Source: Holophagae bacterium | GTDB lineage: Bacteria; Acidobacteriota; Holophagae; Acanthopleuribacterales; Acanthopleuribacteraceae | Length of the DNA: 64,000 nucleotides | Direction of reading: 5' to 3' | Assembly: GCA_029263455.1 (NCBI GenBank) | Contig: JAJCXM010000035.1 | Coordinates: 161,384-225,383 of the forward strand | Shown here: one piece after another, positions 1-7,924 of the stretch | Layout: each line of letters opens with the position of its first letter | Position numbering within the stretch: the first letter of the stretch is position 1 | Notes under the pieces: generated by a model | Databases searched by the model: none | What the model saw: only the letters and a program-made list of their open reading frames with translations | What the model was told of the DNA's origin: nothing | Position numbers and translations under genes: made by a program

Positions 1-273
1 ATCTAAGCTAGGATCGGCGTTCCATGTGTGAAAACGTTCGTGTACCAAATCGAATAGGTCTAACGCGCCAGGGGACTCAATTTCAATGGCTTCAACAAAA
101 CAAGGCAGCTTAAATAGATCATCTATAGGTCCTTCGAAACGGATAGATTTATGTACTACCGGTTGCAGGGATGCTTCGCGAATACGGTGATGGCAGCCCA
201 TAAGCCAAAGCAGTGAGAACGCAACGGGAACGCTCAGATTTCGAATGGGAGCCCAACTAGATCGGCAAATCAT
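1..273 (-). CDS. Putative lipoprotein, N-terminal part only (runs off left edge)
   Basis: The frame is open from an ATG at 273 to the window edge, so only the first 91 residues are visible. Residues 1-27 look like a lipoprotein signal: a hydrophobic segment ending LLWLMGC, with Cys27 as the possible lipidated residue. A segment near the edge (HERFHTWNADPSLD) faintly recalls the beginning of ApbE FAD:protein FMN transferases, which are often lipoproteins, but the visible part is too short to decide. A GGGG run about 7 nt upstream could be the ribosome site. It follows nrtS by 21 bp on the same strand and is probably cotranscribed with it. Confidence 0.55.
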   Translation of the reverse strand, partial: MICRSSWAPIRNLSVPVAFSLLWLMGCHHRIREASLQPVVHKSIRFEGPIDDLFKLPCFVEAIEIESPGALDLFDLVHERFHTWNADPSLD

Positions 274-294
274 TCGTGACCCCAGCCACTCAAC

Positions 295-534
295 CTAAAG
301 GTTCTGACTTGACCGTTGGTGTTGCAAGGTAGCCCCCACGCTTGAAAAAGTCGAAACGAGATAAGGAACCGTAATTGTCAGCCCCATCTTGATCACCCGA
401 GTTGCGTTGAGTTCCCCGCGTATCAATGCATCACCATGATTGATTGCGATTAAGACAGCACCGACGACCATTGCATAAGCAAGAGCCCTTTTTACTACCG
501 ACTTGCTACTAGCTACCTGTACCCACTCATTCAT
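295..534 (-). CDS. nrtS: NrtS-like small membrane protein (nitrate/nitrite transporter family)
   Basis: This 79-residue protein resembles the NrtS family of small nitrate/nitrite transporters first described in cyanobacteria. The recognisable parts are the conserved segment AINHGDAL (about residues 32-39) after a first hydrophobic helix, and a second hydrophobic segment (GLTITVPYLVSTFSSVG) near residues 52-68. The length of 70-80 residues is normal for the family. I chose the ATG at 534 (MNEWVQ) over an in-frame start 20 codons upstream, because the family is short and the upstream extension overlaps the preceding gene. It lies 10 bp behind the 85-residue protein and 21 bp ahead of a lipoprotein gene. 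The family call is from memory of conserved residues; transport of nitrate is inferred. Confidence 0.6.
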   Translation of the reverse strand: MNEWVQVASSKSVVKRALAYAMVVGAVLIAINHGDALIRGELNATRVIKMGLTITVPYLVSTFSSVGATLQHQRSSQNL

Positions 535-544
535 CGTTTTCTGC

Positions 545-802
545 CTAGGCCATTTGATGGACTTTAATCGCAGTGAGGTCGCTTGTCTCTGCATCTATCT
601 GTAAACGTTTATAACTGCGCTGAAAGAGATCTAGGCCCAACGAGCCTTGCGGCATATCGTCAAAACCAATAATGACCCACCAACTTTTCTTGTCTGCAGC
701 TAATTCAATTTCCTCAACATGGACGCGCGTATACTCTTCTTCGCTATACACGTCTGAAAAATGCTGCATCGCTTTTTGGGCAGCCGATTTTATATCAATC
801 AT
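545..802 (-). CDS. Small soluble protein of unknown function (85 aa)
   Basis: I do not recognise this protein. It is acidic, has no signal peptide or membrane segment, and looks like a small alpha/beta domain with a charged helix at the N-terminus (IDIKSAAQKAMQHFSD) followed by strands (SWWVIIGFDD). The general form recalls small PepSY-like or YcgL-size domains, but I see no diagnostic motif. It starts at an ATG at 802 with only a weak purine stretch upstream, and it is the first gene of a likely three-gene unit with nrtS and the lipoprotein. Confidence 0.6.
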   Translation of the reverse strand: MIDIKSAAQKAMQHFSDVYSEEEYTRVHVEEIELAADKKSWWVIIGFDDMPQGSLGLDLFQRSYKRLQIDAETSDLTAIKVHQMA

Positions 803-852
803 GATTCACGTCGCAATTTCCTATATTTATACTTACGTTCGTATGCACACCC

Positions 853-1599
853 TCATGGATCTATACGAAGTACACTAACATCACCACGATTACTATGAAT
901 GTGCAAGCGCGGCTCAGCCTGCCCAAGAACGATCAAACTATGCTTCAATCTTTCTCGGCCCACCCAATTAACATCCATCGTGAAGTCACTTGTCAAGCGG
1001 CCCTTGGTTGACGTTTCTATCTTTAGATCCGCTTCACTGTTTAACATCACTTCAATGGCACCCAGCAGTGACGACAGCTTTTGGTCCGTCTTCCAGTGGG
1101 TCCCGGTCAGTTGACCTTTCAAGGCGCCTTGCTGTGATTGGATTTCGACCGGTCCACGAACCGCAAAGACAACATCACCGCGTTCGGTAACTATCTTTAA
1201 GGGGCCCTCGTGACCTTTGACCTCAACCAAGCCATGTTTACCTTCAATATCCACTCCAGGATACGCTGGCATGAGCACCGTCAAATCTACTCGTCTAATC
1301 CACTTCTCACCGTCAGCCGGGGGTCTATCGTCGCCCACATAAACCACTTCGACAATTAAAGTATCGCCATCTTCTCTTACGCGAATATCAACCTTTAATG
1401 GGTCTGATTTTATGCGCTGGATATTGCCGATTAACTGCATGTCGTCAGTTTGTAATGCTCGGGTCCTAACGTCGCCATAATGATTAATGATGCGAATCAG
1501 TTTTTGGTCAGTGATTTTTCGAGCTTGATTAAACTTCAATAATTCCCAGTTCTCCTGGGCAAACGAAGTTCCAATCAGCAATAGCAATAAATAACGCAT
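853..1599 (-). CDS. Exported protein with DUF4097-like beta repeats
   Basis: The protein (248 aa) begins with a Sec signal peptide (MRYLLLLLIGTSFAQ, cleavage expected after A). The rest is beta-rich. It alternates hydrophobic residues in short strands with repeated GD/GR turns (NHYGDVRTRAL, TERGDVVFAV, SNRGDVSVLRI). This pattern is typical of DUF4097-type adhesin-like beta-strand repeats, often found with cell-envelope stress genes. The ATG at 1599 was preferred over the in-frame TTG one codon upstream, because GAGG stands 7 nt before the ATG. It lies 23 bp behind the 357-residue exported protein and is probably in the same transcript. The function is unknown. Confidence 0.7.
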   Translation of the reverse strand: MRYLLLLLIGTSFAQENWELLKFNQARKITDQKLIRIINHYGDVRTRALQTDDMQLIGNIQRIKSDPLKVDIRVREDGDTLIVEVVYVGDDRPPADGEKWIRRVDLTVLMPAYPGVDIEGKHGLVEVKGHEGPLKIVTERGDVVFAVRGPVEIQSQQGALKGQLTGTHWKTDQKLSSLLGAIEVMLNSEADLKIETSTKGRLTSDFTMDVNWVGRERLKHSLIVLGQAEPRLHIHSNRGDVSVLRIDP

Positions 1600-1622
1600 C
1601 AATTAACCTCGTGAATTAGGCA

Positions 1623-2696
1623 CTAAAAGGGGTTATAGACCAATTGCTCCACAAAGCCCTCTGCATCAAACAAATTGATGTGTATAAGTCCATCTGTACC
1701 ATAGGCATCTTGATAACGTTCCGCTAGTGCATTCAAATCAAACGTGACCTGAGGTCTCGCAAACTGCCGGTTGCAATGGCCTGGAACGATGCGATAAACC
1801 GCCGACACATTTACTTGTACAGGAGTTGACTCCATAAAACCGCCTGACATGACCAGGTCAACTTCATAAGCACAATCTACGGAGAATTCCACATCGAGGT
1901 ACAACAATTCTTCTGCGATCTGAGCATTGATTATCTTGAAAGGCTCCTCGACAAGTTCGCCTGGCTGCTTGCTAGAGAAGATAATGTTGGGATATTCAAA
2001 TGAAGGCAAAGCGACCACGTTCCACAAAGCAGTCCCCTGGTTGATGCCAGCCAAAGACATCAAGGAAATCGCATGGTTGGCACGAACGCGGATGGCATGC
2101 ACGTCGCTCGCGTCTACAGGCAAAAACTCACTATTTACCCAAACACGCTTGGCACCTGGTGCCATCAAAAAGTCCACCTCACCTAAAACATCACCAACAA
2201 GATTAATTTGTTCCACGGTCACCTGGTTTTGGTGCACGCTAGCATTGACCACCGCAAATCCTTCCCAAATAGGAACTGAAGGCTGTTGCGCGGCGGAGTA
2301 GGCCAAATACGATGTCACACCCACAGGTTGTTCGAGCAGATATGCGGTGGCTGCTTGATCCTCTTTAGATTGAAATGAGACCGAAACTTGTACGCGCTCG
2401 GATCCCAAGACAAAAAAGTGGCTTGCTTGCGGTAACCACTGTTGAGCCGAAATCTCTCTCGTTTCTCGTGGACCCAGCGTAAAACTAATTGCCGTGGAGG
2501 GTTCTCCCTTTTGGTTATAGGGTAATAACTGTATTGTCTTCGACTGTCGAGACGAATTGTAGATCTGGATCTTTGTCTCATAACCACCGCTATCGGCAGC
2601 TAAGTGTGGCACGACACGATTGGCAATCGTATTGCCACTAAAGAGTCCCGTACCCCAGAAGGCGATTGTAACCATCACTACCCAGTATCTAAACAT
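1623..2696 (-). CDS. Exported protein of unknown function (357 aa)
   Basis: The N-terminus (MFRYWVVMVTIAFWGTGLFSG) is a signal peptide or signal anchor. The mature protein looks like two or three immunoglobulin-like beta-sandwich domains: regular runs of alternating hydrophobic residues with segments such as TKIQIYNSSRQSKTIQLLPY, which recall extracellular domains describing a property of a string of strands rather than an enzyme. No catalytic motif is visible. Two cysteines (CAYEV and GHCNR) could form a disulphide outside the cytoplasm. The start has a very strong Shine-Dalgarno sequence (AAGGAGG, 5 nt spacing). The gene probably heads a transcript that continues into the DUF4097-like gene. 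Confidence 0.7.
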   Translation of the reverse strand: MFRYWVVMVTIAFWGTGLFSGNTIANRVVPHLAADSGGYETKIQIYNSSRQSKTIQLLPYNQKGEPSTAISFTLGPRETREISAQQWLPQASHFFVLGSERVQVSVSFQSKEDQAATAYLLEQPVGVTSYLAYSAAQQPSVPIWEGFAVVNASVHQNQVTVEQINLVGDVLGEVDFLMAPGAKRVWVNSEFLPVDASDVHAIRVRANHAISLMSLAGINQGTALWNVVALPSFEYPNIIFSSKQPGELVEEPFKIINAQIAEELLYLDVEFSVDCAYEVDLVMSGGFMESTPVQVNVSAVYRIVPGHCNRQFARPQVTFDLNALAERYQDAYGTDGLIHINLFDAEGFVEQLVYNPF

Positions 2697-2748
2697 CCGG
2701 TCCTCCTTAAGAAATATCTAATCACGATCATGATTCACGCTTACTTAT

Positions 2749-2772
2749 AAAAAAAGGAGCAAATTCCGCACC
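2749..2772 (-). terminator. Possible intrinsic terminator after the NTF2-like membrane protein gene
   Basis: On the minus strand GGTGC, a 7-nt loop and GCTCC (one central mismatch) are followed directly by seven T residues. It begins 9 bp beyond the stop codon of the gene ending at 2782. The stem is short, so termination is plausible rather than certain. Confidence 0.4.
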
Positions 2773-2781
2773 ATCAGACAT

Positions 2782-3234
2782 CTATTCTCCGATTTGGTAG
2801 CGAGTGATCTTCCAGGTACCATCACGTTCTATTAACTCGAATTCGGTGTCTATTGATTCGCCCGAAACCAACTTCAAGCTACCTGAAAAACTGGCCCGGT
2901 TGTTTTCAACCGAACGATTATTGAATGTGGAATCCACAATCTTTAGCAATTCACTATGATCAATCATTGCAAGTTCAAAATCGTCAAAACTCTGTTCTTG
3001 CTGGAGCTCGTCGGAACATGCTTCATAGGCCGATGCATAATCGCCGACGGCTAGATCATCAAGAAATCCTGTGATGACCGCATGGGGTTCAGCGGTTAAT
3101 TTAAATACACCAAAGAATATGATCCCGATAAAGGCGACGAAAGCAATCGTTGCACAACCACAGCCGCCAACAATCCAAGGCCAAACCGGCCGCTTTTTTG
3201 GAAGCGCAGGGGGAATAGATGCCGAACTACTCAC
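2782..3234 (-). CDS. Membrane-anchored NTF2-like protein
   Basis: The 150-residue protein has a Pro-rich cytoplasmic start, a single glycine-rich membrane segment (about residues 19-47, WIVGGCGCATIAFVAFIG), and an external domain. That domain has the layout of small NTF2/DUF4878-like folds: a helix with FLDDLAVGDYASAYEACSD, then a sheet ending DGTWKITRYQIG. Such domains often act as binding or sensing modules outside the membrane. The start is GTG at 3234 with GAGGAG 5 nt upstream. No partner gene is obvious. Two similar-sized NTF2-like proteins occur elsewhere in the window (9565 and 49634). Confidence 0.65.
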   Translation of the reverse strand: MSSSASIPPALPKKRPVWPWIVGGCGCATIAFVAFIGIIFFGVFKLTAEPHAVITGFLDDLAVGDYASAYEACSDELQQEQSFDDFELAMIDHSELLKIVDSTFNNRSVENNRASFSGSLKLVSGESIDTEFELIERDGTWKITRYQIGE

Positions 3235-3304
3235 GTGAACTCCTCAACTCAGCTTAAGCTAGCCATAGCATACCAGGATCCGTATCAAAGCGATTCATTG
3301 TTCA

Positions 3305-3313
3305 TGTTAAGAT
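3305..3313 (+). promoter_or_regulatory. Extended -10 promoter element for the double-CXXC gene
   Basis: TGtTAAGAT matches an extended -10 box. It lies 25 bp upstream of the ATG at 3339, leaving a short leader. No good -35 box is seen, which is usual for extended -10 promoters. The assignment rests on sequence match only. Confidence 0.4.
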
Positions 3314-3338
3314 CGCTCTCCTACGGAATTGAAACATC

Positions 3339-3986
3339 ATGACATACCATCGAATAACCGACATCAAAACACCCCCATTTGCGTACGTCGTCAACCGCGA
3401 TGTGGCGATACAATCTTGTGCCTTATGCATGATGCCCTCCCCTTGCTTGAATGAATCACTTAAAGCCGAGATATTTACGACCGAAGTAGATAACTGGCAG
3501 CAGGAAATTCAGGGGCAGCCATTAATGGCAGAGCATTGGCTTATTGGGGATCAGTTATTCGTAGACCGGCTCCGCGACATCTTAGGGCCTTGTTTTGACG
3601 TCGAATCAATTGAAATTGTTTCCTGGCTATCTCGCAGTCCGACAGCGTTACGATCACAGCAGACCGCCGACAGCACGGCATCAAAACGGGTCCCTGAGTT
3701 TTTCCGCGTGATTCCTCATCAAACTGTGCCCTTGGACCATGGCCTAACTGACCGATTCCCGCCCATAAACTGTAGCTCGTGCCAAAGAGATATTCCAGAT
3801 ATCCCATTTGATGTTCAACTCGTTCCCGACGAGTCAGGTGCCCAGCCAGCCTTTGCTTACCTGGCCGACATACACTACGAAGGTTATGACTACCTCATCC
3901 GCGCGGATCGAAGTGATGTCCTATCAAAACACTTCCCTAGAATGATTCTCGAACCCCTTGAACCCGGTGAGCCAAGCTTATTTTGA
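3339..3986 (+). CDS. Double-CXXC protein of unknown function
   Basis: The protein (215 aa) is predicted cytoplasmic, with no signal peptide. Its clearest features are two cysteine pairs: CALC (residues 27-30, followed by another Cys at 36) and CSSC (about 145-148). Together they look like one split zinc-ribbon. The size and the arrangement of two widely spaced CXXC pairs recall the Myxococcus double-CXXCG paralogous family, some members of which are immunity proteins. The glycine after each pair is missing here, so this relation is only a suggestion. It is a single-gene unit between a minus-strand cluster and lysR; no toxin gene is visible beside it. Confidence 0.6.
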   Translation: MTYHRITDIKTPPFAYVVNRDVAIQSCALCMMPSPCLNESLKAEIFTTEVDNWQQEIQGQPLMAEHWLIGDQLFVDRLRDILGPCFDVESIEIVSWLSRSPTALRSQQTADSTASKRVPEFFRVIPHQTVPLDHGLTDRFPPINCSSCQRDIPDIPFDVQLVPDESGAQPAFAYLADIHYEGYDYLIRADRSDVLSKHFPRMILEPLEPGEPSLF

Positions 3987-4175
3987 CAACGCTCGGCGTG
4001 CTACCAAAACGAGCAAATTACGCCATTCATTTTCGCGTTTGAGGTGGCCCTTCATTTAGAGTCTTTTTAGGGCACAGTCGTCATCTGTTGGAATTGCCTA
4101 ATTAACATCAAACTATGTCGCCAACATGAATGAGCTTGCTGCAGTACTTCGCAAGGCGGCCCCTCGTTCGTCCGT

Positions 4176-5099
4176 CTAAGTCTTAAGATAGTGGTCATCG
4201 GAACCTAAGGCCTCGAACTCGTCGGCCAGATAGTCAATAAGCGCGCGCACACTTGGTAACAAACCACGTCGTGATGCAAACACCGCGTGGATGATTTCAC
4301 GAGGCGGTGACCATTCTGGCAGGACTCTTACTAAAACGCCTTTTTGCAACTCTACTCTAACCAACATGGTTGGTAATTGAACAAGGCCAACACCGGCCAC
4401 CGCAGCTTCCCTCAACGCATTCATGTCGCCCGTTACTAGCCTTGGTCGATGTTTTATCTCAACACGTTGTTTTTTTGGGCCCTCTAAACGCCATACGTGG
4501 TCCGGTCTAGGTATTCCGTGGTCCATACTCGGGAATTGAGCCAATTCAGCAGGTCCTTGCAAGTGACCCATACGTGCTACTAGAGCGGGGCTGGCAAGTA
4601 TACTTTGACTACGGTCAGAGAATACTTTCATGACTAACCCTGAATCATCGAGGGGCGGCGGACGTACACGAATCGCAATATCTACGCCCTCGTTTACTAA
4701 ATCGACCTGCCTATTTGAAGCCTCCAATTGGATCTCGACACGGGGGTTTTGCGCCATGAATTTGGCCAACATCACCCCCACATGGGCATCCATGAGTGCC
4801 ATGGGGCATGTCAAACGAACCGTGCCGCAAGGTTCTGAACGGGTCAGGTCTACCGCCTCCTGCGCCGAACGCGCCTCAACAAGCATGGCTTGGCAATGCC
4901 TATAATATGTGTGTCCGATCTCTGTTACGGAGAATTGACGGGTCGAACGCTGAATCAAACGCACACCCAGTCGCTTTTCTAAGCGGGCGACACGACGACT
5001 TAATTTAGACTTTGGCTCGCCCAATGCCCGACCCGCAGACGCAAACCCTTGGTGTTCGACAACCTGCGCATAATAAAAGAGATCATTCAAATCAAACAT
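4176..5099 (-). CDS. LysR-family transcriptional regulator
   Basis: This 307-residue protein has the usual LysR length and layout. The N-terminal winged helix-turn-helix (residues 1-60) shows the expected pattern: DLFYYAQVVEHQGFASAGRA, then SKLSRRVARLEKRLGVRLIQRSTR, then TEIG. The C-terminal effector-binding domain (about 90-295) contains the CrgA/AaeR-type segments GTVRLTCPMALMDAHV and GVDIAIRVRP. It is divergent from a pirin gene, the classical arrangement in which the regulator controls the neighbour. A perfect dyad with T-N11-A spacing lies between the two genes (5131-5149). The inducer is unknown. The ATG at 5099 has no clear Shine-Dalgarno sequence. Confidence 0.9.
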   Translation of the reverse strand: MFDLNDLFYYAQVVEHQGFASAGRALGEPKSKLSRRVARLEKRLGVRLIQRSTRQFSVTEIGHTYYRHCQAMLVEARSAQEAVDLTRSEPCGTVRLTCPMALMDAHVGVMLAKFMAQNPRVEIQLEASNRQVDLVNEGVDIAIRVRPPPLDDSGLVMKVFSDRSQSILASPALVARMGHLQGPAELAQFPSMDHGIPRPDHVWRLEGPKKQRVEIKHRPRLVTGDMNALREAAVAGVGLVQLPTMLVRVELQKGVLVRVLPEWSPPREIIHAVFASRRGLLPSVRALIDYLADEFEALGSDDHYLKT

Positions 5100-5130
5100 A
5101 TTTATCGTTCTGAATACGGAACACAGAGTG

Positions 5131-5149
5131 CGATATTCGCTATCTATCG
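5131..5149. promoter_or_regulatory. Candidate LysR binding site
   Basis: CGATA-N9-TATCG is a perfect inverted repeat with the T-N11-A core expected of LysR-type operators. It lies between the divergent lysR and pirin genes, centred about 30 bp upstream of the pirin -10 box. Binding by the adjacent regulator is inferred from position and form. Confidence 0.5.
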
Positions 5150-5167
5150 ATTCATTCGTTCTTTTTA

Positions 5168-5173
5168 TATGAT
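5168..5173 (+). promoter_or_regulatory. -10 box of the pirin gene
   Basis: TATGAT stands 41 bp before the pirin ATG. No good -35 hexamer is found at 16-18 bp, as expected if an activator such as the neighbouring LysR protein recruits the polymerase. The box also overlaps one arm of a second inverted repeat, ATCTATC (5142-5148) and GATAGAT (5171-5177). Confidence 0.4.
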
Positions 5174-5214
5174 AGATTCCAAGGTTGGATCACGTCAACC
5201 GGAAGGAGTGACAA

Positions 5215-6081
5215 ATGAAAAAAGTGCTAGCTATCCACAAAGCGCCACACAAACATTGGGTCGGCGACGGTTTCCCGGTTCGCTCACTATTCTCTTATAA
5301 CGATCACGGCAAAGACTTGAGTCCGTTCTTGTTGCTTGACTATGCTGAGGCAACGGAATTCTCGCCCACATCACAGCCTCGCGGCGTTGGTCAACACCCA
5401 CATCGCGGGTTCGAAACCGTTACCATCGTTTATCACGGCGAAGTGGCGCACCGCGATTCAACCGGGAGCGGCGGGTTAATTGGACCAGGAGATGTGCAGT
5501 GGATGACTGCAGCGGGCGGTATTATCCACGAAGAATTTCACTCAAAATCGTTCAGCGAATCAGGCGGCACACTTGAAATGGTGCAACTTTGGGTAAACCT
5601 TCCCGCGGCCAATAAGATGAGTCATCCCCGATACCAGACTCTGTTGAGCGCTGATATTCCCCATGTTGAGCTCCCTGGCCAGGCTGGCAAATTGAGGGTA
5701 ATCGCGGGCCAATATCAGACATTTGAGGGACCTGCTCAAACATTTACGCCACTAAACGTTTGGGATTTGTCTCTGAACGCAGGTAAAAGGATTGATCTTC
5801 AGTTTGAGCCCGGACACACCTTGGCTGTGGTTGTTTTGCAGGGAGAGCTGATCATCAACGATCACCGCCTGTCAGCCTGTCAGCTGGCGATCCTTGATTC
5901 AGAGCATAGGGATTTAGTATTGCAAGCACAGGATGACTCAAAAGTATTGCTCCTCAGCGGGCAACCTCTAGATGAGCCCATGGTCGGATACGGTCCATTC
6001 GTGATGAACCAGCCTATCGAGATCGAGCAAGCCATTGAAGACTTCAACCAAGGCAGGTTCGGACGCATTAGCGCCAGTTAG
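5215..6081 (+). CDS. Pirin family protein
   Basis: The protein (288 aa) is a cytoplasmic bicupin of the pirin family. The metal-binding N-terminal cupin carries the hallmark HPHRGFETVT (His-x-His) and, further on, GGIIHEEFHS, which supplies the third His and the Glu. The C-terminal pirin domain follows at about residues 170-275. Some bacterial pirins oxidise quercetin and others act as redox-responsive regulators; the sequence does not say which applies here. The start is well supported by GGAAGGAG 6 nt before the ATG. It is controlled, most likely, by the divergent LysR gene. It ends 22 bp from the convergent ZIP-permease gene. Confidence 0.9.
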   Translation: MKKVLAIHKAPHKHWVGDGFPVRSLFSYNDHGKDLSPFLLLDYAEATEFSPTSQPRGVGQHPHRGFETVTIVYHGEVAHRDSTGSGGLIGPGDVQWMTAAGGIIHEEFHSKSFSESGGTLEMVQLWVNLPAANKMSHPRYQTLLSADIPHVELPGQAGKLRVIAGQYQTFEGPAQTFTPLNVWDLSLNAGKRIDLQFEPGHTLAVVVLQGELIINDHRLSACQLAILDSEHRDLVLQAQDDSKVLLLSGQPLDEPMVGYGPFVMNQPIEIEQAIEDFNQGRFGRISAS

Positions 6082-6103
6082 GATGTATTGAGCGAAACCG
6101 GAC

Positions 6104-7924
6104 CTAGTGAGCGTTCGACTGGCCCTCTTGAGGCGGGTGATGGACCAACCCAGGTACCATGCCCGCCAACGAGGAAATCCAATGTAGGGGGCCAGAGCGC
6201 CACATGCTTGCTAAAGCTAACAAAGTAATGGCAATGACAGCAACCCAATCCCACCATACCCAACTATGTTCGTGAAATTCCATGATATCTAGAGTCGCTG
6301 GGTCGTAAACGGCGTTTACCACCAAACCAACAGCAACTGACCAACCCAACGCCAATGCGCCAAATCGAAGCCCTTTGCCCGGCCCAAAGACTTTGTTGAC
6401 CGTCAGCACCGTCGAAATGTTGGTGGCAGGACCCGCAAACAGAAAAACGAGTACCGCGCCCACTGAAAATCCGTGCTGCAAAAGGATCAGTGCGATAGGT
6501 ACCGAAGCAGAAGCACACACATAGAATGGAATCCCCAATAGCCCCAGCAGCAAGATATCCCAATTACCAAACTGGTTTTGCATAAGGTCAACTGGCCAGA
6601 GAACCTGAGCCAAAGCGGCGACGATGAGGCCGAACATGATCAGCGGAAATATGTCATCAACGAGATCGACAAAAGCAAACCGCCACCAAACCGGAGGATC
6701 AACAGCACCTTCTTGTTTCGGATCGGATTCACAACAAGCTTTTGTTTCTTCAATGACTTGAGGTTTTCCGATCCAGGCTACCGCGCTAAGTGCAATCGCG
6801 ACAGGCAAAAATACAGCCGCAATGAGTCGAACAATTGTAAATTGCCAGCCCAAGAGTTTAGCTGAAATCAAAAAGGAATCGATGCCGAGTTCCGGCGTAG
6901 CTATAAGAAATGCCAACAAGGCTGCTGTAGGAAGCCCTTTTTTCGACAGGCCCAGAAACAAAGGTAGAACGCCACAAGAACAAATCGGGAGGGGCAAACC
7001 AAACAGCATGCCTTTAATACTCTGCGTGAGCGGACGCCCACGGTTCAGCCATTGGATAGGTCGCTGAGGCATAAACTGATGCAAGATGCCCGAAATCAGT
7101 AACCCTAGCAACAGATAAGGCGCTGTTGCTTGCAGTAACACCAGAAATGCGTCAGCAAAATGACCACTTCCGGCTGCCGAATCATGTAGTTCGGCATGGC
7201 CGACGCTGTCCGCCCAAGCACCCTGAGACCAAAAAAAGATGGCAATGCCGACAAAAAATGCTCCAAATTCCCAATGTCGGTCACTGGGCCTATGAGCATG
7301 AAAATCGATGAAATCGTGGATCAGCAAATGGATAAACGAACCACTAATGAACGCATATGAAGCGTTAATGACACCGGAATCGAGAACGTCTCCTAGAGAC
7401 GCCGCACCCAGAGCGCCAACCATCGTAGCTAAACCCATGGCACCTAACCTAAGCCAGGCACCGCGGTGATCGCCTCGACGTACAAATAGCCACATCACAA
7501 TAGCAGCGACCGGAACGCGATGGGCGATTACCATCCAGGCCATAGGCGCGTCGTTCGCCATGTTCTCGGTTGCCAGCGCCAGTCCTATTCCATCTGTCAG
7601 TTGGTGAATTAGAAGTCCAACCCACACCATCTCTGCTGTGAAAAATCGGTTCGATTCTCCACCATCGTGATGGTCGCCCGGCAGAAGTCGCTCCAACATG
7701 ATCATGGCAAAAAAGCCCAGAGCGACAAAAACGAAGCTGATTCCGCCTAAACGCTGATAGGCTTCCGGAATCAAATGAACAAGTAGCAGACAGCCAAAAA
7801 AACTAGCCATCAACCCCTTCAGCGCAGCTATCCCCCAGCCTCTGGTATGCATGACTTTGGCAAAGACAGCGCCTATGAACAAGGCAAAGATACTGGCTAT
7901 TATGAGAGGCCAAAGAGACGTCAT
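6104..7924 (-). CDS. ZIP-like domain fused to an SO_0444/DUF318-type metal efflux permease
   Basis: One polypeptide of about 606 residues carries two transporter halves. Residues 1-250 resemble a ZIP transporter: eight hydrophobic segments, HQLTDGIGLALA (His107, Asp111) at the position of the family's TM4 motif, and a degenerate TM5 motif HRVPVA lacking the usual Glu. Residues 265-590 are an ArsP/DUF318 permease with the diagnostic PICSCGVLPL and a second half containing VCASASVPIALIL. A Cys-rich loop (ETKACCESDP) lies between the permease halves. A Cu/Zn or similar metal substrate is inferred. I chose the ATG at 7924, which overlaps the gpmI stop (ATGA), over an in-frame ATG ten codons upstream. 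It is the last gene of the valS-gpmI operon. Confidence 0.8.
   Translation of the reverse strand: MTSLWPLIIASIFALFIGAVFAKVMHTRGWGIAALKGLMASFFGCLLLVHLIPEAYQRLGGISFVFVALGFFAMIMLERLLPGDHHDGGESNRFFTAEMVWVGLLIHQLTDGIGLALATENMANDAPMAWMVIAHRVPVAAIVMWLFVRRGDHRGAWLRLGAMGLATMVGALGAASLGDVLDSGVINASYAFISGSFIHLLIHDFIDFHAHRPSDRHWEFGAFFVGIAIFFWSQGAWADSVGHAELHDSAAGSGHFADAFLVLLQATAPYLLLGLLISGILHQFMPQRPIQWLNRGRPLTQSIKGMLFGLPLPICSCGVLPLFLGLSKKGLPTAALLAFLIATPELGIDSFLISAKLLGWQFTIVRLIAAVFLPVAIALSAVAWIGKPQVIEETKACCESDPKQEGAVDPPVWWRFAFVDLVDDIFPLIMFGLIVAALAQVLWPVDLMQNQFGNWDILLLGLLGIPFYVCASASVPIALILLQHGFSVGAVLVFLFAGPATNISTVLTVNKVFGPGKGLRFGALALGWSVAVGLVVNAVYDPATLDIMEFHEHSWVWWDWVAVIAITLLALASMWRSGPLHWISSLAGMVPGLVHHPPQEGQSNAH

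Noticed and set aside
4126..4179. 17-codon ORF between the double-CXXC gene and lysR
   Set aside because: No ribosome site, and it overlaps the end of lysR.
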